The notes beneath the pieces were generated by a model. The model did no database searches and was not told the DNA's origin. It worked only from the letters and a program-made list of their open reading frames with translations. A program made the translations under genes and the position numbers. From NCBI RefSeq assembly GCF_009389585.1, contig NZ_VIYG01000001.1, positions 1 to 64,000 on the forward strand: a DNA stretch of 64,000 nt, given 5' to 3'. Origin of the DNA: Oceanobacillus sp. CFH 90083 (GTDB lineage: Bacteria; Bacillota; Bacilli; Bacillales; Amphibacillaceae). Positions within the stretch are counted from its first letter, which is position 1. Each line of letters begins with the position of its first letter. Positions 8,375 to 18,102 of this stretch are shown in pieces.

Positions 8375-8721
8375 TTAATGAAGAGAAATATCTAAAATTT
8401 CATCGGAATAAATCCACTCGTTATTGTCTTTGGATTTTATTTGTACTTTATCACGTTCGGGTGATATTTTCTGTACCTTCCCAGCAATATAGCTATCTTG
8501 ATATATTGCTGGGAAATTTGGATTTTAACTTTTTTATTTTGTTTCATTGCCTCAGCAATACTCTGTGAAAATAATTCAACTTGCTGTTCATCAAGAATAG
8601 GTTTTATTCTTTTGTTTAACTCCTTTTTATGACGTTGAAGTACCTCTTTATGTTCAGGTAACATCATACGGCTTGACTCCCACAACAAATTAGATCCTGA
8701 GGTAAGTTTGTTAGGTTTCAC
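8375..8721 (-). pseudogene. YolD-like gene, frameshifted by a palindromic insertion
   Basis: The N-terminal 70 codons (RMMLPEHKEVLQRHKKELNK, LDEQQVELFSQSI) are a normal YolD. The open frame then stops at 8437. In another frame the expected C-terminus resumes (YIAGKVQKISPERD ... WIYSDEILDISLH, stop at 8375). Exactly at the switch lies a perfect 14-bp inverted repeat (8478-8491 and 8502-8515). Removing about 11 nt of the first arm restores a continuous YolD frame. The gene therefore looks inactivated by a hairpin-templated insertion. An IS256-type remnant abuts its start, so its promoter is also disturbed. Confidence 0.75.
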
Positions 8722-8724
8722 TTT

Positions 8725-9150
8725 AGCATCCTCCTTTATTAAGGCGAGCGTTCTTGTTGAGGGATGCTCCTTTTTTGGTTACTTTTCTGAAGCTGGAATG
8801 GATACTTTCTACAGCGTTGGTTGTGTACATAACTTTACGAACGGCACTTCCATAATCATAAAGCTGTTCGACATGGTGGAAGTTTCTTATCCAAACGTCA
8901 ATAGCTCCTGGATAGGCAGCTCATTGTTGCTGAAAGGATTCGAAAGCACTTAGGCAAGCCTGAGGCTTGTGCCCCGTAGACTTTCTTTAACGCTTTGGTA
9001 AATGTTTTATAATCCTTACTGGGAACGTATTCGATGGAATTACGAATCAAATGAACGATACATCGTTGTACGATGACATCCGGAAAAATGGCACGTGATT
9101 CTTCTTCTGAAAAATGTTGTAATGATGTTTAATAGCAGCCAATAAATCTC
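8725..9150 (-). mobile_element. IS256-family transposase remnant
   Basis: On the minus strand, in shifted frames, the sequence gives IVQRCIVHLIRNSIEYVPSK, TFTKALKKVYGAQ and VRKVMYTTNAVESIHSSFRK, the signature C-terminal blocks of IS256/Mutator transposases. At least two frameshifts and an internal stop separate them, and both ends are missing, so it is inactive. It sits between the yolD remnant and unrelated sequence and marks the site of local rearrangement. Confidence 0.8.
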
Positions 9151-9450
9151 CTCAAAGTGAAAGTGATCGTTTACAAAATTATTCTTGTATATTATTTACA
9201 TCGACTAGATATAACAATTAGTGGCGCGAAGTATTGAGAACAATCAACTTTTCCGTAACTGGGGAGGGGATAAGGATGAAAAGTACAGGAGATTAATCCA
9301 AGCTGTGAGCTGGTAACAAGTGCTTTTGTTGAGTAACAATATAGTTCTTTAATTACAAATAAAGTCGTTTAAGTCACAATAAAGTTGTTTAAAAACTTTG
9401 ATTTACTTATTCCATTAAAGGGCCATTTAATGGAATAAAAGAACGGTTTT
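9151..9450. other. Gene-free stretch before DUF1579 gene
   Basis: No ORF is supported. It contains two near copies of ATAAAGTYGTTTAA (about 9358-9371 and 9379-9392) and a perfect 13-bp hairpin TTATTCCATTAAA / TTTAATGGAATAA (9407-9438). The hairpin lies directly upstream of the regulatory element at 9453 and may end upstream transcription. Confidence 0.45.
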
Positions 9451-9452
9451 TG

Positions 9453-9494
9453 AGCAATCGAGAAGAAATCATGAGTCGTCATAAGTGATATAAT
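9453..9494 (+). promoter_or_regulatory. Shared upstream element, copy B
   Basis: AGCAATCGAGAAGAA (9453-9467), exactly 21 bp, then TATAAT (9489-9494). Identical 15-mer to copy A and identical spacing to copies A and C. Likely an activator site abutting the -35 region. Confidence 0.65.
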
Positions 9495-9522
9495 TAAGAA
9501 AACGTAAGAAGGGAGTAATACT

Positions 9523-9954
9523 ATGAAAAATGCAGTCAACGAATCAGTTCTTCCGGGGATGAAGGCACTTGAGCGTATGGTTGGTACGTGGAAGATATCA
9601 GGAGGTGCTAACGGTGAAGCAACTTTCGAGTGGATGGAAGGTGGCTTTTTCCTTATGCAGCACGGTCTAATTGAGCAGAATGGCGTTATGCATAAAGCGC
9701 TTGAAATCATTGGTTGCGAGAAGCCATTTGGGGCTGATAAACCGAATGAAACTATTACGTCACGATCCTATACCGATAGTGGGGATACGCTTGACTATAC
9801 ATATGAAATGGACGGTGATACGTTAACAATCTGGGGCGGTCCAAAAGGTTCTCCAGCATTCTCGAGAGCGACTTTTAGTGAAGATGGCAATACCTTAAGC
9901 GGTGCTTGGGAATGGCCAGGCGGCTATAATTTTGTAATGACACGTATTAAATAA
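9523..9954 (+). CDS. DUF1579-family protein
   Basis: A 143-residue soluble protein with MKALERMVGTWKISGG, FEWMEGGFFLMQH and FSEDGNTLSGAWEWPGG, paralogous to 257-733. The predicted fold is a lipocalin-like beta-barrel; no catalytic residues can be named. AAGAAGGGAG precedes the start. Its promoter carries the element shared with 257-733 and 22371-22769, suggesting one signal controls the three. Function unknown. Confidence 0.78.
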   Translation: MKNAVNESVLPGMKALERMVGTWKISGGANGEATFEWMEGGFFLMQHGLIEQNGVMHKALEIIGCEKPFGADKPNETITSRSYTDSGDTLDYTYEMDGDTLTIWGGPKGSPAFSRATFSEDGNTLSGAWEWPGGYNFVMTRIK

Positions 9955-10070
9955 AAAATTCAACAAATAAAAAAATTTTACATGGTAGCGGTTGACCAGT
10001 CTGAAACCTATTTTTCGAGAGTTAGCGTTTTATAATTTCGAAAATAACGATAAAGTGTTGTTCCGTTAAC

Positions 10071-10102
10071 GGGCGCAAATCTGGAACAAGGATTTAGCGC
10101 TC
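10071..10102. repeat. GGGCGC...GCGCTC intergenic hairpin
   Basis: GGGCGCAAATC and GATTTAGCGCTC form a stem around TGGAACAAG, preceded by GTTCCGTTAACG. From memory, similar GTTCCGYTAACGGGCGC sequences are dispersed between genes in Bacillus genomes. Only one copy is in this window, so dispersal is not shown here. Confidence 0.35.
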
Positions 10103-10257
10103 AATTTTATTTTAGGGCCATATTGTGGAAGGGGATATTTTACAGTTGATGCGTAACCTTATCAACTTCTTTTTGTCTAATACCTAGAGAAAATAAAGGG
10201 AGCTTCTATGAGAGTTAGAAAATAAAACCTTTCTATTCTTAGAATTAACAGTGCGGA

Positions 10258-10596
10258 ATGGTTCACCCTCATCCAGTATCTGAAACGAATAAGTTGAATA
10301 ATGATTCAAAGCATCTAACGATTCACCAACCTATCCTTGATGATACCGAAAATCAAGATGAATCTGTAAAAAAGGCTATTGATAGTGTTACTAAAGCATA
10401 TAATGAAGATAAAAATGTGTTTTTCCACTGTTCTGCGGGGAGAAATCGTACTGGTACAGTAGCAATTGGTACTTTACTTGAATTAAACTTGGCAAAAGAC
10501 ATAGAGGAAGCTGAAGAGAAAGCAAAATCTATACGATCTAAAATCGAAATCAAACCAGAAATGAAAGAAAGCGTAAAAAAGATGTACGATAAGTAA
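10258..10596 (+). CDS. Dual-specificity / tyrosine phosphatase-like protein, possibly 5'-truncated
   Basis: A 112-residue ORF with FFHCSAGRNRTGT, the Cys-X5-Arg P-loop of DSP/PTP phosphatases, and an upstream Asp pair in PILDDTE that could hold the general acid. Full-length relatives are about 150 residues or more, so the N-terminal strands seem missing. There is no clear ribosome site before 10258 and a stop lies 12 bp upstream in frame. It may therefore be a truncated gene rather than a working enzyme. Confidence 0.55.
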   Translation: MVHPHPVSETNKLNNDSKHLTIHQPILDDTENQDESVKKAIDSVTKAYNEDKNVFFHCSAGRNRTGTVAIGTLLELNLAKDIEEAEEKAKSIRSKIEIKPEMKESVKKMYDK

Positions 10597-10813
10597 ATCC
10601 TTTCGCTTTTCAAAAATGTTGTTTCTGAAACAATAATTACAAGATTAAAGCGCTTATTTGGAACTGACTGCAGTTTCCTTTATCTGACCAGCGTTATCAA
10701 GGCAGAGTTGTACTCCAGGAAGAACTTGTATATATTTAAAGTACGTACAATATGATCAAACGCTCGCTTATATGACATTGAATTTACTAAAGCGGATAAT
10801 ACAAGGAGGATGA

Positions 10814-11296
10814 ATGATGGAGGAAAGCATTGAAAAAGCAATACAAGATATCTATCCCGATGATTTTGCCTGGTGTTACGGGTGTGGCCGGTTAAATAAA
10901 GACGGTCATCACCTTCGAACGGGCTGGCAGGGTGATAAGACAGTTACAATCTTTACACCGGAATCAAAGTATATGGGAATACCGGGTTTTATTTATGGCG
11001 GACTGATAGCTTCGTTAATGGATTGTCATGGATCAGGATCTGCCGCGCTCGCCTTACACAGGAAGAATGGGCATGAAATCGGTGACGGCTCCGTGCCGCC
11101 CAGATTTGTCACTGCAAGTCTCCATGTGGAATTCCTTAAACCGACGCCGCAGGATGTTCCGTTAAAAGCAATTGGAACGGTGGGGGAAATCCATCCAAAA
11201 AGGTGGAAAGTTCATACAGAAATATATGCGAATAATCTTCTCTGTGCCCGTGGAGAGGTCGTTCTTGTTGTGATGCCGAGTACATTTTTGAAATAA
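10814..11296 (+). CDS. PaaI-type hotdog thioesterase family protein
   Basis: A 160-residue single hotdog-fold protein. The block FIYGGLIASLMDCHGSGSA holds the substrate-pocket helix of PaaI/YiiD thioesterases, followed by VTASLHVEFLKPTP and the final RGEVVLVV strand. An N-terminal CYGCG motif (residues 21-25) resembles the 'CFVCG' zinc-like start of many family members. It probably hydrolyses an acyl-CoA; the substrate is not known. AAGGAGG precedes the tandem ATG starts at 10814 and 10817. The gene is monocistronic with a terminator at 11332. Confidence 0.8.
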   Translation: MMEESIEKAIQDIYPDDFAWCYGCGRLNKDGHHLRTGWQGDKTVTIFTPESKYMGIPGFIYGGLIASLMDCHGSGSAALALHRKNGHEIGDGSVPPRFVTASLHVEFLKPTPQDVPLKAIGTVGEIHPKRWKVHTEIYANNLLCARGEVVLVVMPSTFLK

Positions 11297-11331
11297 AATA
11301 TTTGCCTCATTTTATACCTGAAACAGGTCAG

Positions 11332-11359
11332 CTAAGAGAATTTCTCTTAGTCTTTTTTT
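11332..11359 (+). terminator. Intrinsic terminator after thioesterase gene
   Basis: CTAAGAGAA/TTCTCTTAG stem followed by TCTTTTTTT. Confidence 0.85.
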
Positions 11360-11627
11360 GCGGCTGTTCAACGCTTCTATGTTTTATATTTTTTTAAATG
11401 GGAATTAGAAGGAGCAAGGTTCAATAGCTGAAATTCACAATAAAAGTGACAAAAAAATTGCTGTTTTCATAGAAATGCTTCAAAATAGAAAGGAAACCCT
11501 GTTGTTTCAAAAAAATAATCGCAGGTTACTTGGCTGGAAAATCCTGACTTCCGAACAAGAGATGGGTCAAAATTAACAAAGAATGATATGATAATCTTAC
11601 GCTATGTGGAAAAGGAGAGAAAATAGA

Positions 11628-14378
11628 ATGACAGCAACAACAGATAAACACGCTTTATTGCGAAATGATGTTAATATGCTTGGGAATATATTAGGAGAAG
11701 TTTTACTGCTGCATGGCGGTAAAGAACTATTTGATAAGGTTGAGTCGATTCGGGAAATGACGAAAAGTATCCGTAAAACATTTGATGAAGATACATATCA
11801 TGCCTTAAAAAAGGAAATCAGCGATTTAAAGCCGCCTTTGCGTCAGCAAGTAATCCGCGCTTTTTCTATTTATTTTTATTTAATAAATATTGCGGAACAA
11901 AATCATCGAATCAGGCGCAAACGTCAGTACTTACTGGAAGAGGGAGTCAGTCAATCTTTTTCGATTGAAAGAGCAGTCCATAAAGTGAAACAAAAAAATC
12001 TAAAAAATGATATAATTCAGGAAATGCTTGATGAATTATCTATTGAACTGATTATAACTGCGCATCCGACAGAAGCGACGAAGCGGACCGTGTTGGAAAT
12101 ACAGAAACGGATATCGGCACATCTGCAAAAGTTAGATAACCCGCTGACCACCCAAAGAGAGAAAGAAGATGTTGAAGAGAGTCTGTTTAATGAGGTTACC
12201 GCTTTATGGCACACCAATGAGCTGCGGCAAAGAAAACCAAAAGTATTGGATGAAGTGAAAAACGGTCTTTATTATTTTGATCAAACATTATTTGAAACAT
12301 TACCTAATATTTTTCAGGAGCTGGAAACACAGCTGCAGGAACAAATTCCAGGGGAGGACTGGCAGGTACCGAATTTTATCCGTTTCGGCTCCTGGATTGG
12401 AGGAGACCGGGATGGCAACCCAAATGTAACACCGGAAATTACTTGGAAGACATTGGAGATGCAGCGGGAATTAATTTTAAAGAAATATGAAGCCTCCATT
12501 GTTGAGCTGATGAGGCGATTTAGTCAATCGAGCGATCGTATATCGATCAATCAGCAATTTATTGACAGAATGGAAAAAGAAGAAAATAAATATTTAGATG
12601 AGAACAACAGATGGCCGATCAAATCGGAAGTATATCGACGTAAATTTGCCATTATTCTAAAGCGACTGCGTGAAACGGGGAAAACATCTCATGGTTATCG
12701 TCATGCGGACGAGCTGGTTCATGACCTTAAGGAAATCAGGGAAAGTGCAGAGGCACATTTGCCAGAGACGAAAAAGTTGAAAGCGATCCGGAAGGTCATC
12801 CGGCAAGCAGAGATATTTGGTTTCCACTTAGCGACGCTGGATATACGAAACCACAGTGGAGAACATGAAGCAGCTGTCCATGAGATTTTAACAGCCGCTC
12901 GCCTTACCGATGACTATACTGCTCTTACCGAGGAAGACAAACAGAAAATATTGTGTGAAGCACTGAATGATCCAAGACCTCTGTTGCTTTTCGATGGCGG
13001 TTATTCCGAAGAAACGCAAAAGATTTTAAATGTCTTCCGAACGATTAAAAAAGCGCATGAAGAGTTTGGTAAACGTGCGATTGAAGTCTATTTAATCAGC
13101 ATGTCGGAATCACCAAGTGATCTTTTAGAAGTTTTAGTGCTCGCTAAAGAAACGGGGCTTTATCGCCTTTATCCAGATGGCACAGTGGAAAGTGATCTCG
13201 ATGTCGCTCCACTACTGGAAACCATTGATGACTTAATCGCAGGACCGGCTATTATGAAGACCTTATTTGAAACAGAAGTATACCGTAAACAGCTGGAAGC
13301 ACGTAAGGATCATCAGGAAATCATGCTCGGCTATTCAGACGGAAGCAAAGATGGCGGTACGTTAAGCGCCAACTGGAACCTGTTTAAAGCGCAGGAGGAA
13401 ATCCATAATATAGCAAGGCAATACCATATCCGTCTGAAATTTTTCCATGGTCGCGGCGGCTCACTTGGCCGGGGAGGCGGTTCGTTGAGTACCAGCATTC
13501 TCTCCCAGCCGGCAGAGACGTTAGAGGATGGTGTAAAGATCACGGAACAGGGAGAAGTGCTTTCTTCCAGATATCTGCTTGAAGATATTGCTTACCGGAA
13601 TCTGGAACAGGCAGCCTCTGCTTTATTTATCAGATCTGCCAAGGTTTCCAATACACCGAATCAAGAGGAATTGCGCCAAAAAGAATGGGAACAGGCAATG
13701 GAAGCTATTTCAGAAAAATCACTGAAAAAATATCAATCGCTTGTGTTTGGCGACCCGGATTTTCTGACGTTTTTCCATCAGGGAACACCATTAACGGAAT
13801 TAGGCGCTTTAAATATCGGATCACGGCCAATGAGCAGAAAAAACAGCCAGCAATTTGAAGACTTGCGGGCGATTCCCTGGGTATTTGCGTGGACACAATC
13901 CAGATATATGCTGCCTGCCTGGTATGCAGCCGGAACAGGCCTGCAAGCTTTTATTGAGGAAGATGACAGTCATTTAGAAACGCTGCAAACAATGTATAAA
14001 AAATGGCCTTTCTTCCAAGTGACGATTAATAATTTACAAATGGCACTGATGAAAGCAGATATGCAAACGGCGAAGGAATATTTAGCATTAGTGGAAGATC
14101 CTGATGTAGCGAAACGGATATCTGAAGACATTATCGATGAATATGAGCGGACCAAAAAAGCATTGCTGCAAATTTCCGGCAATGAAGAGCTGCTTAGCCA
14201 CACGCCGAATATACGGGAGTCTGTTCATCTTCGTAATCCATATGTTGACCCGCTTAATTTCCTTCAGGTGGATTTAATCCATAAACTGAGAGAAACAGCA
14301 GATCCTTCTGATGAGCTGGTGACAGAGGTGTTGCTGACCATCAATGGAGTGGCTGCAGGGTTAATGAATACGGGCTGA
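11628..14378 (+). CDS. ppc: Phosphoenolpyruvate carboxylase
   Basis: A 916-residue PEP carboxylase (PEP + bicarbonate to oxaloacetate), an anaplerotic enzyme. Visible blocks: AHPTEATKR with the catalytic His, GSWIGGDRDGNPNVT, LGYSDGSKDGG, FHGRGGSLGRGGG (the mobile loop), IGSRPMSRK, and the conserved C-terminal MNTG. The start at 11628 has AAAGGAGAG upstream; an in-frame ATG at 11604 lacks a ribosome site. The length agrees with bacterial PEPC (~880-930). Its terminator follows at 14411. Confidence 0.96.
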   Translation: MTATTDKHALLRNDVNMLGNILGEVLLLHGGKELFDKVESIREMTKSIRKTFDEDTYHALKKEISDLKPPLRQQVIRAFSIYFYLINIAEQNHRIRRKRQYLLEEGVSQSFSIERAVHKVKQKNLKNDIIQEMLDELSIELIITAHPTEATKRTVLEIQKRISAHLQKLDNPLTTQREKEDVEESLFNEVTALWHTNELRQRKPKVLDEVKNGLYYFDQTLFETLPNIFQELETQLQEQIPGEDWQVPNFIRFGSWIGGDRDGNPNVTPEITWKTLEMQRELILKKYEASIVELMRRFSQSSDRISINQQFIDRMEKEENKYLDENNRWPIKSEVYRRKFAIILKRLRETGKTSHGYRHADELVHDLKEIRESAEAHLPETKKLKAIRKVIRQAEIFGFHLATLDIRNHSGEHEAAVHEILTAARLTDDYTALTEEDKQKILCEALNDPRPLLLFDGGYSEETQKILNVFRTIKKAHEEFGKRAIEVYLISMSESPSDLLEVLVLAKETGLYRLYPDGTVESDLDVAPLLETIDDLIAGPAIMKTLFETEVYRKQLEARKDHQEIMLGYSDGSKDGGTLSANWNLFKAQEEIHNIARQYHIRLKFFHGRGGSLGRGGGSLSTSILSQPAETLEDGVKITEQGEVLSSRYLLEDIAYRNLEQAASALFIRSAKVSNTPNQEELRQKEWEQAMEAISEKSLKKYQSLVFGDPDFLTFFHQGTPLTELGALNIGSRPMSRKNSQQFEDLRAIPWVFAWTQSRYMLPAWYAAGTGLQAFIEEDDSHLETLQTMYKKWPFFQVTINNLQMALMKADMQTAKEYLALVEDPDVAKRISEDIIDEYERTKKALLQISGNEELLSHTPNIRESVHLRNPYVDPLNFLQVDLIHKLRETADPSDELVTEVLLTINGVAAGLMNTG

Positions 14379-14410
14379 TAAAGAATACACAAAAAAAGCT
14401 CCTGACAGGA

Positions 14411-14447
14411 AAACCAATTGATTATTTTATAGTCAATTGGTTTTTTT
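14411..14447 (+). terminator. ppc terminator
   Basis: AACCAATTGA / TCAATTGGTT stem with T7 tail, 33 bp after the ppc stop. Confidence 0.9.
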
Positions 14448-14689
14448 GAATTTTATAGTTATTGATAAAAGTGCTATTAGAAAATGACATTTATTGAATA
14501 AATATAAGATAAATGCAGATACAGAAATTTATTATTTCTTTAGATTATCGGAAATTTAGGATTTTTGACTACAAAAATTATCGTTTATTGTCTATAATTA
14601 GGATAATAGAGATGGTCAAATATGGAAGTCCAGACTTATAGGGAGTTATATACCGTAAAGGAATACAGAATAAGTTAGGAGTGAAGCAG

Positions 14690-15307
14690 ATGGTATTTAG
14701 TTTTTTGAAAAAAGAATCGGATTTAAAAGAGCAATTGAATTTAAATAATCAAGTGAAACTAGATAATAAACTCCTTGAAATTATTAAAAATGTAGACGAA
14801 TGTTCCTCAGCTGATTTTAATTTTCTAATAGGACAGCTTTTATCTAAAATGGGCTACAAGCACCAAATTATTGATGGTGTTAATGATAAAGGGATTGATA
14901 TTATTGGTTTTAAAGGACAAAAAAAGGTGCTTGCTGTACAATGCAAAGCTTGGAATCCAAAAGTAAATACCGGTATTATAACTAAACAAGATGTACTTGC
15001 TTTTAAAGCGAACGTATTATCAGAGGAGTATGAGAAAGGTTTATTTATCACCTCTCATTATTTTTCAAAGCCAGCTATCGCAGAACAGGAAGATGACAAA
15101 ATAATATTGATTGATCGCAGGGATTTGTATAATTTGCTCCCTCGTTATTTTAGTGAAGAATTTGGAGAGATATTATATAATGAGACACTTCAATCAATAA
15201 AAAGAACTTGCTCTTTCTGTGGAAAGGGGAAAGAAATAAGATTATGGAGCAAGAATAAAAAGAAATATTACTATAAATGTGCAAATAAGGATTGTGAAAG
15301 ATATTAA
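14690..15307 (+). CDS. Mrr/restriction endonuclease-like protein with zinc ribbon
   Basis: A 205-residue protein. Residues ~45-150 form an Mrr-type PD-(D/E)xK fold: FLIGQLLSKMGYKHQ, then DKGIDIIG (catalytic Asp), then AVQCKAW (the QxK variant), and later GLFITSHYFSKPA. The C-terminus has CSFCGKG and CANKDCE, a four-cysteine zinc ribbon. Such proteins are solitary type IV-like nucleases or repair enzymes; no methylase or specificity gene is nearby. Start 14690 is set by AGGAG 8 bp upstream; GTG 14681 overlaps that site. Confidence 0.75.
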   Translation: MVFSFLKKESDLKEQLNLNNQVKLDNKLLEIIKNVDECSSADFNFLIGQLLSKMGYKHQIIDGVNDKGIDIIGFKGQKKVLAVQCKAWNPKVNTGIITKQDVLAFKANVLSEEYEKGLFITSHYFSKPAIAEQEDDKIILIDRRDLYNLLPRYFSEEFGEILYNETLQSIKRTCSFCGKGKEIRLWSKNKKKYYYKCANKDCERY

Positions 15308-15491
15308 GCAGGGTAACCCCTGCTTTTTGTTGGAAAAATAAGTGATAAGCTACACCAAAAGTTGTTTAAAGGGTTAAATGTACACCTGTCTTTAACAGCC
15401 AAATGAATTCTATCAAATAGAAAATCGACGGAGAAGACAGAATACATCATACTCATCTTTGCCAATATGATAATTTTGAAATTACAATTAT

Positions 15492-15597
15492 TCAAATATA
15501 TCCTTGAATGAAAATAGAAATTAAGGTATTATACAATCAAATACATCCTTGAATGAAAATAGAAATTAAGGTATTATACAATCAAATACATATTTGA
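15492..15597 (+). promoter_or_regulatory. Triplicated CadC operator with duplicated promoter
   Basis: Three operators of TCAAATA-N-TTGA type lie at 15492-15507, 15537-15552 and 15582-15597, exactly 45 bp apart. Each of the first two leads into TTGAAT-17 bp-TATTAT (-35 at 15504 and 15549; -10 at 15527 and 15572). The two 45-bp units are almost identical, so this is a tandem duplication. The operator sequence matches the known CadC site of plasmid pI258. Confidence 0.8.
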
Positions 15598-15617
15598 ATG
15601 AATGTGGAGTGATATAA

Positions 15618-15986
15618 ATGGCAACGAAAGATACGTGTGAAATTTATTGCTATGACGAGGAAAAAGTCAATCGAATCCAGGCGGAATTACAAAAAGAAGA
15701 TTTTTCGCTCGTTTCTCAGTTATTTAAAGTGCTCGCAGATGAAAATAGAGCAAAAATCTCCTACGCACTATGTGTAGACGAGGAATTATGTGTCTGTGAC
15801 ATCGCCAATATTATTGGTTCCTCTGTTGCAACAGCCTCCCACCATTTACGAACACTGCACAAACAAGAGGTTGTGAAGTATAGAAAAGAAGGGAAGCTTG
15901 CTTTTTATTCACTCGATAATGAACTCATTAAACAATTAATTTCGATGACATTAACTGATCAGAAAGAAGAGAAGGTAAATGTCTGA
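15618..15986 (+). CDS. cadC: CadC, ArsR/SmtB-family cadmium/lead sensor
   Basis: A 122-residue winged-helix repressor nearly superimposable on pI258 CadC. The metal-sensing cysteines are all at the expected places: Cys7, Cys11, Cys58 and Cys60 (ELCVCD). The recognition helix is [16 protein letters not shown]. In the family, binding of Cd(II), Pb(II) or Bi(III) releases the repressor from the cad operator. It overlaps cadA by 8 bp (ATGTCTGA). Autoregulation through the three operators upstream is expected. Confidence 0.95.
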   Translation: MATKDTCEIYCYDEEKVNRIQAELQKEDFSLVSQLFKVLADENRAKISYALCVDEELCVCDIANIIGSSVATASHHLRTLHKQEVVKYRKEGKLAFYSLDNELIKQLISMTLTDQKEEKVNV

Positions 15987-18102
15987 ATCATTCATGAAGG
16001 AAGAAATGAAAGCCTACCGTGTGCAAGGGTTCAGTTGTGCAAGCTGTGCAAATATATTTGAAAATAATGTGAAGAGATTACAAGGGGTGGAGGATGCTAA
16101 AGTAAACTTTGGAGCATCCAAGGTTTATGTTAAAGGACAAACAAGCCTTGAGGAATTAGAAAAAGCAGGAGCCTTCGAAAATTTAAAGGTTCGGGATGAA
16201 AAAGAACAAAAAATAGAGCATAAGCCTTTTTGGAAACACAAAGAAAACATAAAGGCTTATATTGCTGTAATATTACTTGTGACTGGTTGGGTTTTAGGAA
16301 AACAATCAGGGGAAGGACATTTGCTTTCAACAATTGGATATGGTGCATCTATTTTAATCGGCGGTTATACGCTTTTTATCAAAGGTCTTAGAAACCTGAG
16401 CAGACTACAATTCGATATGAATACACTGATGACCATTGCAATTATCGGTGCAGCAATCATCGGCGAGTGGGTGGAAGGAGCAGCGGTTGTTATCCTTTTT
16501 GCGATTAGTGAAGCACTGGAGCGTTACTCCATGGATAAAGCCCGTCAATCCATTGAATCGTTAATGGATATTGCACCAAAAGAAGCACTGATTCGTCGGG
16601 AAAATGAAGAAATACGTATCCATGTAGAGGATATTCAAATTGGAGATATAATGATTGTAAAGCCAGGGCAGAAATTAGCAATGGATGGAACGGTTATCAA
16701 AGGGGCTTCCACATTAAATCAGGCTGCTATCACAGGTGAAAGTGTCCCTGTTACGAAAACAATCAATGATGAGGTATTTGCCGGGACATTAAATGAAGAG
16801 GGCTTACTGGAGGTTCGGGTAACCAGACGGGTGGAAGATACCACACTTTCAAAAATCATTCATCTTGTGGAAGAAGCTCAGGCAGAGCGTGCACCTTCTC
16901 AGGCATTCGTTGACAAATTCGCAAAATATTATACCCCGGCTATTGTGATGTTAGCTATGTTCATTGCGGTTATTCCACCAATATTTTTCAGTGAAGATTG
17001 GAGTACATGGATTTATCAGGGGTTAGCTGTTCTCGTAGTCGGCTGTCCCTGTGCTTTGGTTATTTCAACCCCAGTTGCTGTCGTTACTGCGATAGGGAAC
17101 GCTGCCAAGAATGGTGTGTTAATAAAAGGCGGTGTTTATTTAGAAGAGATCGGAAAACTGAAAGCCATTGCTTTTGATAAAACAGGAACATTAACAAAAG
17201 GAATTCCGGCTGTCACTGATATTGTCACGTTTCTTGGAAACGAAGATGAATTAATCAGCCTTACAGCAGCAATGGAAAAAGGATCACAGCACCCTCTTGC
17301 TTCAGCTATTATCAAAAAGGCTGAAGAAAAAGGATTACCTTTCAATGATATATCTGTGGAGGCCTTTCAATCGATGACAGGAAAAGGTATCAAAGCAAGC
17401 GTAAATAACGAAATCTATTATGTAGGAAGTCCAAGCTTTTTTGAAGCGCTGCATCAGCAAATAAAAAGTGATCAGAAAGTAATAGTGGACGATTTACAAG
17501 CTGCAGGAAAAACGGTCATGGTCTTAGGAACAGCAACAGAAATCCTTGCTCTTATTGCCGTAGCGGATGAAATAAGGGAATCCTCTAAAGCAGTCATCAG
17601 CCAATTAAATCGTCATGGAATAGAAACCGTCATGCTGACAGGCGATAATCAACGAACAGCGAAAGCTATTGGACAGCAAATTGGTGTTACGAATGTTGAA
17701 GCGGATTTACTGCCAGCAGATAAGCTGGCGTTCATCAAAGAATTTCGAGGAACGCATCAACATGTAGCAATGGTTGGGGATGGTGTCAATGACGCTCCCG
17801 CACTGGCAGCTTCTACAGCAGGAGTGGCAATGGGTGGTGCAGGAACGGACACAGCATTAGAAACAGCGGATATCGCTCTGATGTCTGATGATCTAAATAA
17901 GCTGCCATACACCATTCAATTAAGCCGAAAAGCACTGACCATTATCAAACAAAATATTACCTTCTCGCTGGGAATAAAAGCTGTTGCATTATGGTTAGTT
18001 GTCCCCGGCTGGTTAACATTATGGATAGCAATATTTGCTGACATAGGAGCAACATTACTTGTAACGTTAAACAGTTTACGATTATTACGGATAAAAAAAT
18101 GA
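15979..18102 (+). CDS. cadA: Cd2+/Zn2+/Pb2+-exporting P1B-type ATPase CadA
   Basis: A 707-residue membrane ATPase. One N-terminal HMA domain carries GFSCASCA (Cys20, Cys23). The transmembrane core has the metal motif CPC (356-358), the phosphorylated Asp400 in DKTGTLT, the QHPLAS His motif, TGDNQRT and GDGVNDAP (~600-607). CPC plus the single HMA domain and pairing with CadC identify the Zn/Cd/Pb subclass rather than the Cu subclass. It exports divalent soft metals from the cytoplasm. Overlap with cadC suggests coupled translation. Confidence 0.95.
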   Translation: MSESFMKEEMKAYRVQGFSCASCANIFENNVKRLQGVEDAKVNFGASKVYVKGQTSLEELEKAGAFENLKVRDEKEQKIEHKPFWKHKENIKAYIAVILLVTGWVLGKQSGEGHLLSTIGYGASILIGGYTLFIKGLRNLSRLQFDMNTLMTIAIIGAAIIGEWVEGAAVVILFAISEALERYSMDKARQSIESLMDIAPKEALIRRENEEIRIHVEDIQIGDIMIVKPGQKLAMDGTVIKGASTLNQAAITGESVPVTKTINDEVFAGTLNEEGLLEVRVTRRVEDTTLSKIIHLVEEAQAERAPSQAFVDKFAKYYTPAIVMLAMFIAVIPPIFFSEDWSTWIYQGLAVLVVGCPCALVISTPVAVVTAIGNAAKNGVLIKGGVYLEEIGKLKAIAFDKTGTLTKGIPAVTDIVTFLGNEDELISLTAAMEKGSQHPLASAIIKKAEEKGLPFNDISVEAFQSMTGKGIKASVNNEIYYVGSPSFFEALHQQIKSDQKVIVDDLQAAGKTVMVLGTATEILALIAVADEIRESSKAVISQLNRHGIETVMLTGDNQRTAKAIGQQIGVTNVEADLLPADKLAFIKEFRGTHQHVAMVGDGVNDAPALAASTAGVAMGGAGTDTALETADIALMSDDLNKLPYTIQLSRKALTIIKQNITFSLGIKAVALWLVVPGWLTLWIAIFADIGATLLVTLNSLRLLRIKK

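Noticed and set aside
8437-8721. A complete 94-residue YolD protein
   Set aside because: The last 25 residues do not fit the family, and the proper C-terminus is found in another frame; treated as a frameshifted pseudogene.
10638-10660. A catabolite-repression (cre) site around TTAAAGCGCTTATT
   Set aside because: Only the central AAGCGCTT matches the consensus and it lies about 160 bp before the next gene, which is not a carbon-uptake gene.
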